From Micromonospora polyrhachis (GTDB lineage Bacteria; Actinomycetota; Actinomycetes; Mycobacteriales; Micromonosporaceae), in assembly GCF_014203835.1 (NCBI RefSeq), contig NZ_JACHJW010000001.1, forward strand, positions 620,001 to 684,000: 64,000 bases of DNA. Reading direction: 5' to 3'. Positions 56,001-64,000 of this stretch are shown here, one piece after another (positions within the stretch are counted from its first letter, which is position 1; each line of letters opens with the position of its first letter). The notes under the pieces were generated by a model. It ran no database searches, had not been told where the DNA came from, and was given only the letters and a program-made list of their open reading frames with translations. Both the position numbers and the translations under genes were made by a program.

Positions 56001-56254
56001 GGGCGGCGGTGCTCGGCGTCGACACCGTCGACGTGCACGCCAGCTTCTTCGACTTGGGCGGACACTCCCTGCTGGCCGGTCGGGTGATGGCCCGGCTGGC
56101 CGACACCCTCGACCTCGACCTGCCGATCCACCTGCTCTTCGCCCGCCCGACGGTGGCCGAGCTGGCCGCCGAGGTCGAGCAGCTACTCATCGCCCAGCTC
56201 GACCAGCTTTCCGAGGACGAGGCTGCCGCGCTACTCGCCGCCCAGGAGAGGTAA
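53096..56254 (+). CDS. NRPS, single module C-A-PCP
   Basis: 1052 aa. Condensation domain (about 10-440) with active HHAIYDG at 141-147; adenylation domain (about 455-960) with TSGSTGQPKG, YRTGDRCRW and the A10 lysine LPSGKLD; carrier domain with LGGHSLLA, phosphopantetheine Ser991. By hand alignment to PheA the specificity residues read D-V-Q-S-T-I-L-I-A-K, which I cannot match to a substrate. With no loading module before it, the C domain is either a starter domain using an acyl-CoA or accepts an intermediate from outside. Six bases separate it from the next gene, so they form one operon. Confidence 0.92.
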   Translation: MASGSGEHTFPASSAQEWIWLASQMGTEAAAYNLRGYVQLPADLDPEIVRSALAELVRRHEPFRTTIRVQDGTLTQVVHADVPVELPVLDLSALSEADLDREIDLAEVAALAEPFTLDQAPLWRARLIRRPDCQTLLIVTHHAIYDGNSQPIFAEEIEELCRAAVEKRAARLPTLEIQYADYAAWQHQQIQSGALDAHLAYWRSRLAGAPPVHGVPTDRPRTADPHRPGAELVFPMPDGLRGALAPFGARYRASPAMVLLAGYAALLHRLSGDPTIMVGLPVGGRDRPELAPLIGMFVNTVVLRIDLAGDPTFGQLVERVRDTMLAALEHQALPLPRLVEALAPPRTAGVQPLYQLGFNYLGDVGLSTSNGVAHEEFLLELAEVKGRLEYRSDLFDARTAELVVQRYLHLLDSALASPATVLSALPVLTEAERQLVAVNWATGPTGSPGPDIVDLFRSQAARRPEAIAIRDGEASITYAELDRRTDELAQRLRTLGAGPEQLIGIALPRSAEVVVAMLAVLKTGAAYVPLDPAQPAQRLTYLMDDAATSVVITTEQLRQNLPVGTHTIVCTDHLEPYADGGADEAIAPLTPHPLGLAYVIHTSGSTGQPKGAMVAHRALAAHATWFVEQVGVTAEDRLLVLTSPNFDVFGQEVYPGLVAGATLVIAPPEGALNPTRLFETARREEVTLLSCVPTVLRHLVAHPGLASCRHIRNATCIGEQLTGDLAAALHAVLPVPLHNLYGPTEATIAVSAYTVAPETRVTGPVPLGGPMVDATFHVLDDDGEHTPVGVPGHLHIGGIPLGRGYLRRPAHTAAAFVPNPFGPPGSRLYRTGDRCRWRPDGTLEFLERVDRQVKVNGVRVELGEIEAALHAQPGVREAAVVAQPDRNGDKRLVAYIVGGAEPTELRSALRAVLPAAIVPAAIVGLAALPMLPSGKLDTAALPTPTEANGPAAAPTTARTTAEELVADAWAAVLGVDTVDVHASFFDLGGHSLLAGRVMARLADTLDLDLPIHLLFARPTVAELAAEVEQLLIAQLDQLSEDEAAALLAAQER

Positions 56255-56260
56255 CCACGA

Positions 56261-59200
56261 ATGTCCGTAGCCCCGGATTCGGGCACCCGGGACGTCCGGC
56301 TGTCCGCGACCAAGCAGGCGCTCCTCGACCGGTTGCTACGGCCCCGGGCCGAATCCGCGGCCCGGATCGGCCCCCGGCCGGCGGACGCCCCCCGGGTGCT
56401 GTCGTACGCCCAGGAGCGCCTCTGGTTCGTGGAGCAGCTCGGCACCGGAGGGGCCGCCTACCACGTGTCGGTCGCGGTCTGGCTCGACGGTCCGGTCGAC
56501 GCCACCCTGCTCCGGGGAGCCCTCGACGACCTGGCGGCCCGACACGAGAGCCTGCGGATGAGCTTCCCGCCGGTCGAGGACGGCCAGCCGTCGGTGGCCG
56601 TGGCCGAGACGCTCTCGGTACCGCTGCGGCTGGACACCGTCACCGCCGACGATCCGGCCGACGGCCGGCAGCAGGCGCTGGACCTGGCCCGGATCGAGGC
56701 GGCCAGTCCGTTCGAGATCGCTGCCGGGCCGCTGGTCCGGGCCCAGCTGATCCGGTACGGCGAACAGGCCCACCTGCTGTCGCTGGAGACCCATCACATC
56801 GTCAGTGACGGTTGGTCCATCGACGTGTTGGTCGGTGACCTGCTGACGGCCTACCGGGCCCGGCAGGCGGGAGCCGAACCGACCTGGGCACCACTGCCGG
56901 TGCAGTACGGCGACTACGCCCACTGGCAGCGTGACCAGCCGAGTGTCGAGCGAGGACTGAAGTACTGGACCGACCAGCTCGCCGGGGTGCCCGCCCTGGA
57001 ACTGCCCACCGACCGACCCCGGCCGCCGACCCAGCGTTTCGACGGCGCGACCCATCAGTTCGAGATCGACGCCCCGCTCGCCGGGGCCGTGACCGAGCTG
57101 GCCCGGCGGCACGACGCGACGCTCTACATGACCCTGCTGGCGGCATACCAGTTGCTGATGGCCCGCTACAGCGACCAGACCGACTTCGCGGTCGGTTCGC
57201 CGGTTGCCGGCCGGGACCATTCGGAACTGGAGGGCCTGGTCGGCATGTTCGTCAACATGCTGCCGATGCGGGCCCAACTGGGCGACGAGGAGTCGTTCGG
57301 GCAGCTCTTGGGCCGGACCCGACGAACGGTCCTGGACGGCCTCAGCCACCAGCGGGTGCAGTTCGAGCAACTGGTGGCGGAGCTGGGCGTGGCCCGGGAC
57401 GTGAGCCGGTCGCCGCTGTTCCAGGCCACCTTCGCCCTACAGAACTACCAGATACGCGACCACAGCACCGGTGCCGGGGCGGACGGCGACGGGCTGGCCG
57501 CTCGCTGGGAGATCCTCGACCTGTCGGCCACCCGGTTCGACCTGGAACTGCTCGTCGTCGAGACCCGCTCCGGCCAGTTGTACTGCGAGTTCACCTACAA
57601 CACCGGCCTCTTCGACGCCGCGACGGTCGAGCGGATGAGCCGACACCTCACGCACCTGCTGCGGACCGTGACCGCCCGCCCCGACGCACCGCTGCGGGAC
57701 CTCGGCCTGCTCACCGACTCCGACCGCAGCGTGGTGCTGGAGCAGTGGGCGGGCGGCGCGGCACGGTTCCCGGTGGAGCAGACCCTGCCCGAGTTGTTCG
57801 AGGCACAGGCGCGCCGCCGGCCGGACGCCGTCGCGCTGGTCTTCGGTGACACCGAGGTCAGCTACGCCGCACTCGACCGACGCGCCGACCGGTTGGCCCA
57901 CCGGCTGCGCCGGCTCGGGGTGGGGCCGGACACGCTGGTCGCCCTGCACCTGCAGCCGAGCGTGGCCACCGTCGAGGCGATCCTCGGTGTGCTCAAGGCC
58001 GGTGGGGCGTACGTCCCGCTGAACCTGGCCTATCCCCGGGAGCGGCTGGAGTTCATCCTCGCCGACACCGGCGCACCGGTCCTGATCACCGACCGGGAAC
58101 TGCGGGACCGGCTGCCGACCTACGCCGGGCAGGTAATCTGCCTGGACGACGAGGAGCCGACCGCGCCGACCGAGCCGAACGCCGCCGAGCCGGCCGTCGA
58201 CGGGGGGCTGGACGCGCCCAGGTCGACGGTCGCGCCGGAGAACCTGGCCTACGTCATCTACACGTCGGGCTCCACCGGCACCCCGAAGGGGGTCCTGGTC
58301 GAACACCGCCAGGTGGTACGGCTACTCACCGCCACCGAGGCACACTTCGACTTCGACGAGAACGACGTCTGGGCGATGCTGCACTCGTACGCCTTCGACT
58401 TCTCCGTCTGGGAGATCTGGGGCGCCCTGGCGTACGGCGGTCGGCTCGTCGTCGTACCCACCGACGCCATCCGGGACCAGGAGCGGTTGTTGGACGTGCT
58501 GCGTGAGCAGCGGGTGACCGTGCTCAACCAGACTCCGGCGGCGTTCCGGGGACTACGGGCCACCCTCACCGAGACCGATCGCTCCTTCGCCGACCTCGAC
58601 GTGCGGACCGTCGTCTTCGGCGGCGACGCGCTACACCTGCGCGACCTGCGGCACTGGATGAGCCAGTACGGCGACCAGAAGCCGGCCCTGGTCAACATGT
58701 ACGGCATCACCGAGACGACGGTGCACGTCACCGCCGGACGGATCCGCCGTCGCGACGTACGCCGGAACGTCTCCTCGCCGATCGGTCGTCCCCTGGACGA
58801 CCTACGGGCCTACGTGCTGGACCGGCACCTCAACCCGGTGCCGGCAGGGGTGCCAGGCGAGTTGTACGTTGCGGGGTCGGGCCTCGCCCGGGGCTACCTC
58901 AACCGGTCGGCGCTGACCGCCGAACGGTTCCTGCCGGAGCCGTTCAGCGGGATCCCCGGGGCCCGGATGTACCGCACCGGCGACCGGGTGCGCTGGTCAA
59001 CCGACGGGACCCTGGAATACCTGGGCCGGGTGGACCGGCAGGTGAAGATCCGTGGCTACCGGATCGAGCTCGGCGAGATCGAGGCGGCCCTGCACCGCAG
59101 CCCCGAGGTGCGGTCCGCGGCGGTGCTGGTCAACGAGGACGCCGGCGGCGACCGGCGGCTGGTCGCCTATGTCGTCCCGGCCGACCCCGCTGCCCGACCG

Positions 59201-61924
59201 ACTCCGGCCCGACTGCGGGAGCAGGTCGGGCAGAGCCTGGCCGACTACATGGTGCCGGCCGCGTTCGTGGTGCTCGACGCGTTCCCACTCACCCCGAACG
59301 GCAAGCTGGACCATCGGGCCCTGCCGGACCCGGACGTGACCCAGCAGACGGAACAGGAGTTCATCGAGCCGCGTACCGAGCACGAACGGTTGATCGCCGG
59401 TATCTGGGCTGAGCTGCTCAACCTCGACCGGGTCGGCATCGACGACGACTTCTTCGACATCGGTGGCCATTCGCTGCTCGCCACCCGGGTCGTCACCCGG
59501 ATCCGGGCCGGTCTGGAGGCCAGGGGCGGAGGTGGATCGATCGCCCTGATGGACCTGTTCCGCTGCCGGACGGTCCGGGAACTCGCCCGGCTACTCGACG
59601 AACCAGCCGACGCGGACCGACCGGCCCGACTGCTACACGAGCTGACCAGGCCGGTCCGGGACGACCAGCACGTGCTGTCCCTGGTCTGCGTTCCGTACGG
59701 GGGCGGCAGCGCAGCGGTCTACCAGGCGCTGGCCGAGGCGATGCCGGGCGGGCACCGGCTCTACTCGGTGGCCATCCACAACGAGGAGGCCGGCGGCTCG
59801 CAGGACACGCTGGAGTTCGACGATCTGGTCGCCGGAATCGTCACCGAGATCCTGCGGGACGTGTCGGGGCCGCTGGCCCTCTACGGCCACTGCGGCATCG
59901 GCAGCGCCACGGTGGTGGAGGTGGCCCGGCGACTGGAGCAGGCTGGACGGGACCTGACTGCCGTCTACATCGGTGGCATCTTTCCGTTCGCCCGGCCCAA
60001 GGGCATCCTCAGCGGACTGTCGCGCTTCGCCGAGATGGAGTCGCTACGCAGCAACCGCACCTTCATCAACCGGCTGATCGGCCGGGGCGTCGACATCGAG
60101 GACCTGGGCCTCGACGAGGTCAACCGGATCATCCGCAACATGCGGCACGACACCCGCAGCGCCGAGGACTACTACGGCGGTCTGCTCGATCGGCGGATCG
60201 CGAAGATCAGTGCCCCGGTCATCTCGGTCATCGGGGAACAGGACCCGGCCACCGACCACTACGAGGAGCGCTACCGGGAGTGGGACTTCCTCTCCGACAC
60301 CTGTGCCCTGGTGGTGTTGGACGAGGGCGGCCACTACTTCAACCGGTACCGCGCCACCGAGGTGGCCGAGATCGTCACGAGGACCCACCGCGCGCTGACG
60401 GAGGACGACGCCGCGGCGTTGACCCGGGCCGCCCGGGGACCGGACAGCCCGTGGTGGCTGCACGGCATACACCGAAGTGACCGGGACGATCCCACGGACC
60501 CGCCGCCGGGCACCCGACGGCGACGCGCCGCCGTGCCGAGCATGCGTCGCTTCCTCGGGGTCGCCAGCGGCCAACTCGTCTCCCTGATCGGCTCCACGTT
60601 CACGTCGTGGGCGATTCCGATCTGGATCTACCTGACCTACGGCTCGGTGGCGCAGCTCGCTCTCTTCGTCACCCTGGGACTGCTGCCGGGACTGGTGGTG
60701 GCCCCGCTGGCCGGTGCCGTGGTGGACCGGTCCCACCGGAAGCTGGTGCTGCTCGGGGCCAGCAGCGCCGCGTTCACCATCCAACTCGGGCTAGGTGCCC
60801 TGCTGTGGACCGACACCCTGCAACTCTGGCATCTCTACGGTCTGATGGTCGCGCTGTCGGTGGCGGCGGCCTTCCAACGCCTGGCGTACGTGGCCTCCGT
60901 GCCACAACTGGTGCCGAAGCACTACCTGCGGCACGCCATCGGCGTGGTCGAGCTGGTGAACAGCTTCGGTACGCTGCTCGTCCCGCTGGTCGCCGCGAGC
61001 CTGCTGAACAGCATCGGCCTGGACGGAATCCTGATCCTGGACATCGTCAGCTACACCGTCGCCATCGGCGTCACCGCCGTCGTCCGCTGGCCGGCGATGA
61101 TGGGTTGGCACCGGCGGGAGACGATGCTCGCCGAGATCGCCAACGGCTTCCGGTTCTCCTGGGGCCACCGCAACTTCCGGGCGATGCTGATCTTCTTCCT
61201 GGTGCTGAACATCTTCCTTGCCCCGGCCCTGATCCTGACCAACCCGCTGGTGCTGTCGTTCGGGGGTCTGGACGAGGCGGCCACCGTCTCGGTGCTCAGC
61301 GGCGTGGGTGCCACCGTCGCCGGGATGCTGGTGGCGATCTGGGGTGGGCCGGCCCGCCGGCCGATGCGAGGCGTCCTGCTGGCCGTCCTCATGATCGCCC
61401 TCTCCGCCATCCTGGTCGGGCTCCGACCGGATCTGGTGACGGTGGCGATCGGAGCCTGCGGCATCGCCGCCGGCCTGACCCTGACCACCGGCATCTACCG
61501 CGCCATCGTGCAGGTGAAGATCCCTCAGCGCTACCACGGCCGGGCGGCGGCCCTCAACCAGATGATCTCGTGGTCCACCCTGCCGCTGGGCTTCGCCGTA
61601 ATCGCCCCGAGCGCGAGCGCGTTCTTCGAACCCATGCTGATGCCCGGCGGGGCGCTCGCCGGCACCGTCGGCACGCTGATCGGGGTCGGCGAAGGTCGGG
61701 GGATCGCGTTCGTCTACGTGCTCGCCGGGCTGGCCATCGTCGTGCTCGTCCTCGTCGCCTCGCGGATCCCCGCCGTGGCGCGGTTCGACACGGCCACCCC
61801 GGATGCCCTGCCCGACGACCTCGTCGGCGTACAGGCCCTCCAGGACCGGCACCGAGACACCACCCCGTCCGCCGAGTCGCGGACGTTGGTGGGCAGCGGC
61901 ACCACCGCCGGGCGGCAGCCGTGA
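56261..61924 (+). CDS. NRPS C-A(Thr)-PCP-TE fused to an MFS exporter
   Basis: 1887 aa, five units in one frame. Condensation (about 45-480, HHIVSDG at 178-184, LCL-like start SYAQERLWF). Adenylation (about 495-1030): hand-read code D-F-W-N-V-G-M-V-H-K, the threonine pattern. Carrier Ser1070 in IGGHSLLA. Thioesterase (about 1130-1400) with YGHCGIG, so the nucleophile is C1211 instead of Ser, and H1358 in EGGHYF. From about M1428 to 1840 a complete EntS-like MFS transporter with about ten to twelve helices. The last 45 residues are polar. The stop overlaps the kinase start (GTGA). Predicted to add Thr, release the product and export it. Confidence 0.92.
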   Translation: MSVAPDSGTRDVRLSATKQALLDRLLRPRAESAARIGPRPADAPRVLSYAQERLWFVEQLGTGGAAYHVSVAVWLDGPVDATLLRGALDDLAARHESLRMSFPPVEDGQPSVAVAETLSVPLRLDTVTADDPADGRQQALDLARIEAASPFEIAAGPLVRAQLIRYGEQAHLLSLETHHIVSDGWSIDVLVGDLLTAYRARQAGAEPTWAPLPVQYGDYAHWQRDQPSVERGLKYWTDQLAGVPALELPTDRPRPPTQRFDGATHQFEIDAPLAGAVTELARRHDATLYMTLLAAYQLLMARYSDQTDFAVGSPVAGRDHSELEGLVGMFVNMLPMRAQLGDEESFGQLLGRTRRTVLDGLSHQRVQFEQLVAELGVARDVSRSPLFQATFALQNYQIRDHSTGAGADGDGLAARWEILDLSATRFDLELLVVETRSGQLYCEFTYNTGLFDAATVERMSRHLTHLLRTVTARPDAPLRDLGLLTDSDRSVVLEQWAGGAARFPVEQTLPELFEAQARRRPDAVALVFGDTEVSYAALDRRADRLAHRLRRLGVGPDTLVALHLQPSVATVEAILGVLKAGGAYVPLNLAYPRERLEFILADTGAPVLITDRELRDRLPTYAGQVICLDDEEPTAPTEPNAAEPAVDGGLDAPRSTVAPENLAYVIYTSGSTGTPKGVLVEHRQVVRLLTATEAHFDFDENDVWAMLHSYAFDFSVWEIWGALAYGGRLVVVPTDAIRDQERLLDVLREQRVTVLNQTPAAFRGLRATLTETDRSFADLDVRTVVFGGDALHLRDLRHWMSQYGDQKPALVNMYGITETTVHVTAGRIRRRDVRRNVSSPIGRPLDDLRAYVLDRHLNPVPAGVPGELYVAGSGLARGYLNRSALTAERFLPEPFSGIPGARMYRTGDRVRWSTDGTLEYLGRVDRQVKIRGYRIELGEIEAALHRSPEVRSAAVLVNEDAGGDRRLVAYVVPADPAARPTPARLREQVGQSLADYMVPAAFVVLDAFPLTPNGKLDHRALPDPDVTQQTEQEFIEPRTEHERLIAGIWAELLNLDRVGIDDDFFDIGGHSLLATRVVTRIRAGLEARGGGGSIALMDLFRCRTVRELARLLDEPADADRPARLLHELTRPVRDDQHVLSLVCVPYGGGSAAVYQALAEAMPGGHRLYSVAIHNEEAGGSQDTLEFDDLVAGIVTEILRDVSGPLALYGHCGIGSATVVEVARRLEQAGRDLTAVYIGGIFPFARPKGILSGLSRFAEMESLRSNRTFINRLIGRGVDIEDLGLDEVNRIIRNMRHDTRSAEDYYGGLLDRRIAKISAPVISVIGEQDPATDHYEERYREWDFLSDTCALVVLDEGGHYFNRYRATEVAEIVTRTHRALTEDDAAALTRAARGPDSPWWLHGIHRSDRDDPTDPPPGTRRRRAAVPSMRRFLGVASGQLVSLIGSTFTSWAIPIWIYLTYGSVAQLALFVTLGLLPGLVVAPLAGAVVDRSHRKLVLLGASSAAFTIQLGLGALLWTDTLQLWHLYGLMVALSVAAAFQRLAYVASVPQLVPKHYLRHAIGVVELVNSFGTLLVPLVAASLLNSIGLDGILILDIVSYTVAIGVTAVVRWPAMMGWHRRETMLAEIANGFRFSWGHRNFRAMLIFFLVLNIFLAPALILTNPLVLSFGGLDEAATVSVLSGVGATVAGMLVAIWGGPARRPMRGVLLAVLMIALSAILVGLRPDLVTVAIGACGIAAGLTLTTGIYRAIVQVKIPQRYHGRAAALNQMISWSTLPLGFAVIAPSASAFFEPMLMPGGALAGTVGTLIGVGEGRGIAFVYVLAGLAIVVLVLVASRIPAVARFDTATPDALPDDLVGVQALQDRHRDTTPSAESRTLVGSGTTAGRQP

Positions 61925-63213
61925 CCACGCCGCTCGGCACCACAGTGGACGACCTGGTGGAACTCGAAGTGATCGTCACGGCCGCCGGCCGGGTCCTCGG
62001 CCGGCCGTACGGTTCGGGTGCGGCCCTGCCCCACATCCGGCTGTCCAACAGTTGGCCCCCGCCGAGCAGCCAGTTACCGGCTCGGGTCACCACCGAGACC
62101 GGCCTCGTGGTGGCCCTACTCGAACCACTCGACGCGACGGTGTTCGTGGCGGAGCCGGTCGACGGCGAACCGACCGGCGGATACGGCTGGTACGACCCGG
62201 CCGCCTTCGCTGGCACGACGGTCCGCGACTGGGTGGCCCGTTCCGCGCCCACCACCCGACCACCGTGGTATCGGTCAGGCTGGTTCAGCCGGGCCGTCGA
62301 CTGGATCGACGCGACGCTGGCCAGCCGGGGCGGACGCCGGACGGGACCGGTCGCCCAGATCCGGCACTGGACGACCTCCGCCGTACTCTGTGCCCCGACC
62401 TCCGAGGGCCGGGTGTTCCTGAAGGCGGTGCTGCCGCACCTGGCCCACGAGCCACAGCTCATCAGGCACCTCGCGGGTTCGTGGCCAAGGGCGGTGCCCG
62501 AGCTGCTCGCCCACTCCCCTGACGACGGCTGGTGGCTCACCGCCGACTTCGACGCCCAGCCACCGGTACGCGATGCGATCGGCGCCCTGCGAATGCTGGC
62601 CCGGATCCAGGTCGGTGCGGTCGACCAGGTACGACGGTTGCGGGAGATCGGCTGCCCGCAGATCGGTCTCGACGACCTCGCCGATCAGGTGCCGGCACTG
62701 ATGCGCCGGGCCGACCTGTGGCAACGCGCCGGCACACCGGACCGGGCGCAGTTGACCCGGATCGGAATGTGGTTGCAGGACCGGTGCGCCGAACTGGAGG
62801 ACTTCGACCTCCCGCTCACCCTCGTGCACGGTGACTTCCACCAGCACAACGCCGCCGACCGGACGGACGGTCCGCTGCTGTTCGACTGGAGTTTCGCCGC
62901 CGTCTCGCACCCGCTGTTCGACCTCGCCGGCTGGCTGCACTCGGTCGGCGAGCAGGACGCCCGACGGCAGCTCACCGCCTATCTGGACGGCTGGCGGAAG
63001 TTCGCCACACCGGGCACACTGCTGGACGCATGGCGGACCGCCCGGCCGGTCGCCGCCCTGGTGGAGTTGGCCAAGTTCGCCGATCTGGCCGACCGGATGG
63101 GCCCGGCGTACGCGTTCGACTACCTGCCGATGGCGTACGTCTGGGCCCGCCGGATCCGCGACGCGTTCGATGGCCGGGACGGGCAGCTCACCGGCTGGCG
63201 CGATCCGCAGTGA
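61921..63213 (+). CDS. APH-family phosphotransferase in the NRPS operon
   Basis: 430 aa from GTG 61921, overlapping the NRPS stop. The first 130 residues are a separate, uncharacterised domain. The kinase core has the Brenner loop HGDFHQHN (H303, D305, N310) and FDWS with D322 replacing the usual DFD/DFG aspartate, as in aminoglycoside/choline kinase relatives. In NRPS operons such kinases either inactivate the product for self-protection or phosphorylate a precursor. Which applies here is not decided by sequence. Confidence 0.85.
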   Translation: MTTPLGTTVDDLVELEVIVTAAGRVLGRPYGSGAALPHIRLSNSWPPPSSQLPARVTTETGLVVALLEPLDATVFVAEPVDGEPTGGYGWYDPAAFAGTTVRDWVARSAPTTRPPWYRSGWFSRAVDWIDATLASRGGRRTGPVAQIRHWTTSAVLCAPTSEGRVFLKAVLPHLAHEPQLIRHLAGSWPRAVPELLAHSPDDGWWLTADFDAQPPVRDAIGALRMLARIQVGAVDQVRRLREIGCPQIGLDDLADQVPALMRRADLWQRAGTPDRAQLTRIGMWLQDRCAELEDFDLPLTLVHGDFHQHNAADRTDGPLLFDWSFAAVSHPLFDLAGWLHSVGEQDARRQLTAYLDGWRKFATPGTLLDAWRTARPVAALVELAKFADLADRMGPAYAFDYLPMAYVWARRIRDAFDGRDGQLTGWRDPQ

Positions 63214-63263
63214 CCGCCACCGCAGCTGGCGCACGATCCGCAGTGACCTGCCGAACCACACCG

Positions 63264-63482
63264 TCAGATCGGCTGTTCGTCGACTCGGCTCATGACGATC
63301 CGGATCGCACCGGAGGGACACAACTGTACGGCGTCCTGCACCGCCTCCCAGTGTTCGACGTCCGGCGGTGAGGCCAACACCAGCACCGTTCCGGCCTCCT
63401 CATCCTGGCCGAAGACTTCGGGTGCGGCGAGGGCACACATCCCCGCACCGCAACATCGCTCGGGGTTCGCCTCGACGAACAT
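63264..63482 (-). CDS. [3Fe-4S] ferredoxin, P450 redox partner
   Basis: 72 aa. RCCGAGMCALAAPEVF and QLCPSGAI give the Cys pattern of actinomycete 3Fe-4S ferredoxins, in which the second cluster Cys is replaced. The ATG at 63482 follows the P450 stop by six bases, so it is co-transcribed with and donates electrons to that enzyme. Convergent with the kinase gene (50 bp between stops). Confidence 0.92.
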   Translation of the reverse strand: MFVEANPERCCGAGMCALAAPEVFGQDEEAGTVLVLASPPDVEHWEAVQDAVQLCPSGAIRIVMSRVDEQPI

Positions 63483-63488
63483 CTGCGC

Positions 63489-64000
63489 CTACCAGGTGAC
63501 CGGAAGTCGATGCACGCCATAGATGGCCATGTCGGTCCGCAGGGGAACCTCCCGGGCCGGTACGGCCAGCCCCAGCGTGGGAAACTCGCGCAGTAGTGCC
63601 GGGTAGGCGATCCGCATCTCCACCCGGGCCAGCTGCTGCCCGAGGCACTGGTGCACACCGTGGCCGAAGGAGAGATGGCCGGTGGCGCGCCGGGTGATGT
63701 CGAGCTGCTCCGGCTCGGGAAAGCGCGCCGAATCCCAGTTGGCTCCGGGTACTGACACGGTGACCGACTCTCCGGCCCGGATCAGCTCGCCCTCGATTTC
63801 GACGTCCTCGGTCGCGGCACGCATCGGCCCGATGTGGATGATGCTCAGATAGCGCAGCAGTTCCTCGACCGCGTTGACGGCCAGTTCCGGCTCCGACCGC
63901 AACGCCGCCATCTGTTCCGGGTGCTGTAGCAGCGCGAACGTCCCGAGCGCGAGCATGTTGGCGGTGGTCTCGTGGCCGGCGATGAGCAGCAGCAGCCCGA
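63489..64000 (-). CDS. Cytochrome P450, N-terminus beyond the window
   Basis: The last 170 or so residues are present: I-helix AGHETT at the window edge, K-helix EELLRY (ExxR), and heme loop [15 protein letters not shown] with the axial Cys. The order and spacing fit bacterial class I P450s of the CYP105/107 style. Probably a tailoring oxidase for the NRPS product, by position. The start lies off the right edge. Confidence 0.92.
   Translation of the reverse strand, partial: GLLLLIAGHETTANMLALGTFALLQHPEQMAALRSEPELAVNAVEELLRYLSIIHIGPMRAATEDVEIEGELIRAGESVTVSVPGANWDSARFPEPEQLDITRRATGHLSFGHGVHQCLGQQLARVEMRIAYPALLREFPTLGLAVPAREVPLRTDMAIYGVHRLPVTW

Noticed and set aside
60607-61920. Open frame overlapping the MFS part of the NRPS, in frame with the kinase
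   Set aside because: Arg/Pro/Gly-rich shadow translation; the MFS domain in the other frame is unmistakable and the kinase starts at GTG 61921.
1-64000. CRISPR arrays, rRNA genes, intact insertion sequences, integrases
   Set aside because: None seen: no regularly spaced direct repeats, no rRNA signatures and no transposase or integrase motifs on either strand.

Overview
The window is high-GC actinomycete chromosome. GTG starts, four-base ATGA/GTGA gene overlaps, many LuxR/TetR/WYL/XRE regulators, DUF3558-type lipoproteins and an NRPS cluster all fit. GC-rich hairpins of the form AGGAAGGGCCCCTTCCT between convergent genes suggest the Micromonosporaceae; that placement is inference, because no rRNA or other phylogenetic marker is present.

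Layout. 0-8.8 kb: end of a small DNA-binding-type protein, an ABC-2 exporter divergent from a NarL-type two-component system, a TetR/MMPL operon with a large palindromic operator, and a SoxR-type regulator divergent from an NmrA-like reductase across a MerR-type promoter. 8.8-13.9 kb: a five-gene peptide/nickel-type ABC importer preceded by a Nur-like box. 14.1-27.5 kb: housekeeping and catabolic genes (DedA, YdeI-like, epoxide hydrolase with a divergent WYL regulator, YCII, MFS plus GH2 operon, DUF2804, YdcF-like, nitrilase, serine hydrolase with a divergent TetR). 27.5-34.1 kb: secreted proteins and lipoproteins plus a large LuxR (LAL) ATPase regulator. 34.7-40.6 kb: parE-parC (topoisomerase IV); parC carries a 429-residue GyrA-type intein with both homing-endonuclease blocks, inserted next to the catalytic tyrosine. 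40.7-43.8 kb: a secreted DUF1906-like protein and a secreted endonuclease I.

43.9-49.4 kb is a decayed accessory zone. It holds a dehydrogenase remnant, three truncated glyoxalase-fold (VOC) copies, a SUKH-domain protein, a DUF4262 protein and several zinc-ribbon or orphan proteins. 49.6-52.4 kb is a lower-GC operon of an XRE/TPR regulator, a GNAT acetyltransferase, a small protein and a flavoprotein, followed by about 650 bp of non-coding, hairpin-rich DNA.

53.1-64.0 kb is the left part of an NRPS cluster: a C-A-PCP protein; a C-A-PCP-TE protein whose A domain reads as threonine, whose TE has a cysteine nucleophile and which is fused to a complete MFS exporter; and an APH-type kinase. A ferredoxin and a cytochrome P450 converge on them and run off the window. 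The simplest reading is a small acyl- or aminoacyl-threonine product, released and exported by one polypeptide, possibly protected or modified by the kinase and oxidised by the P450.
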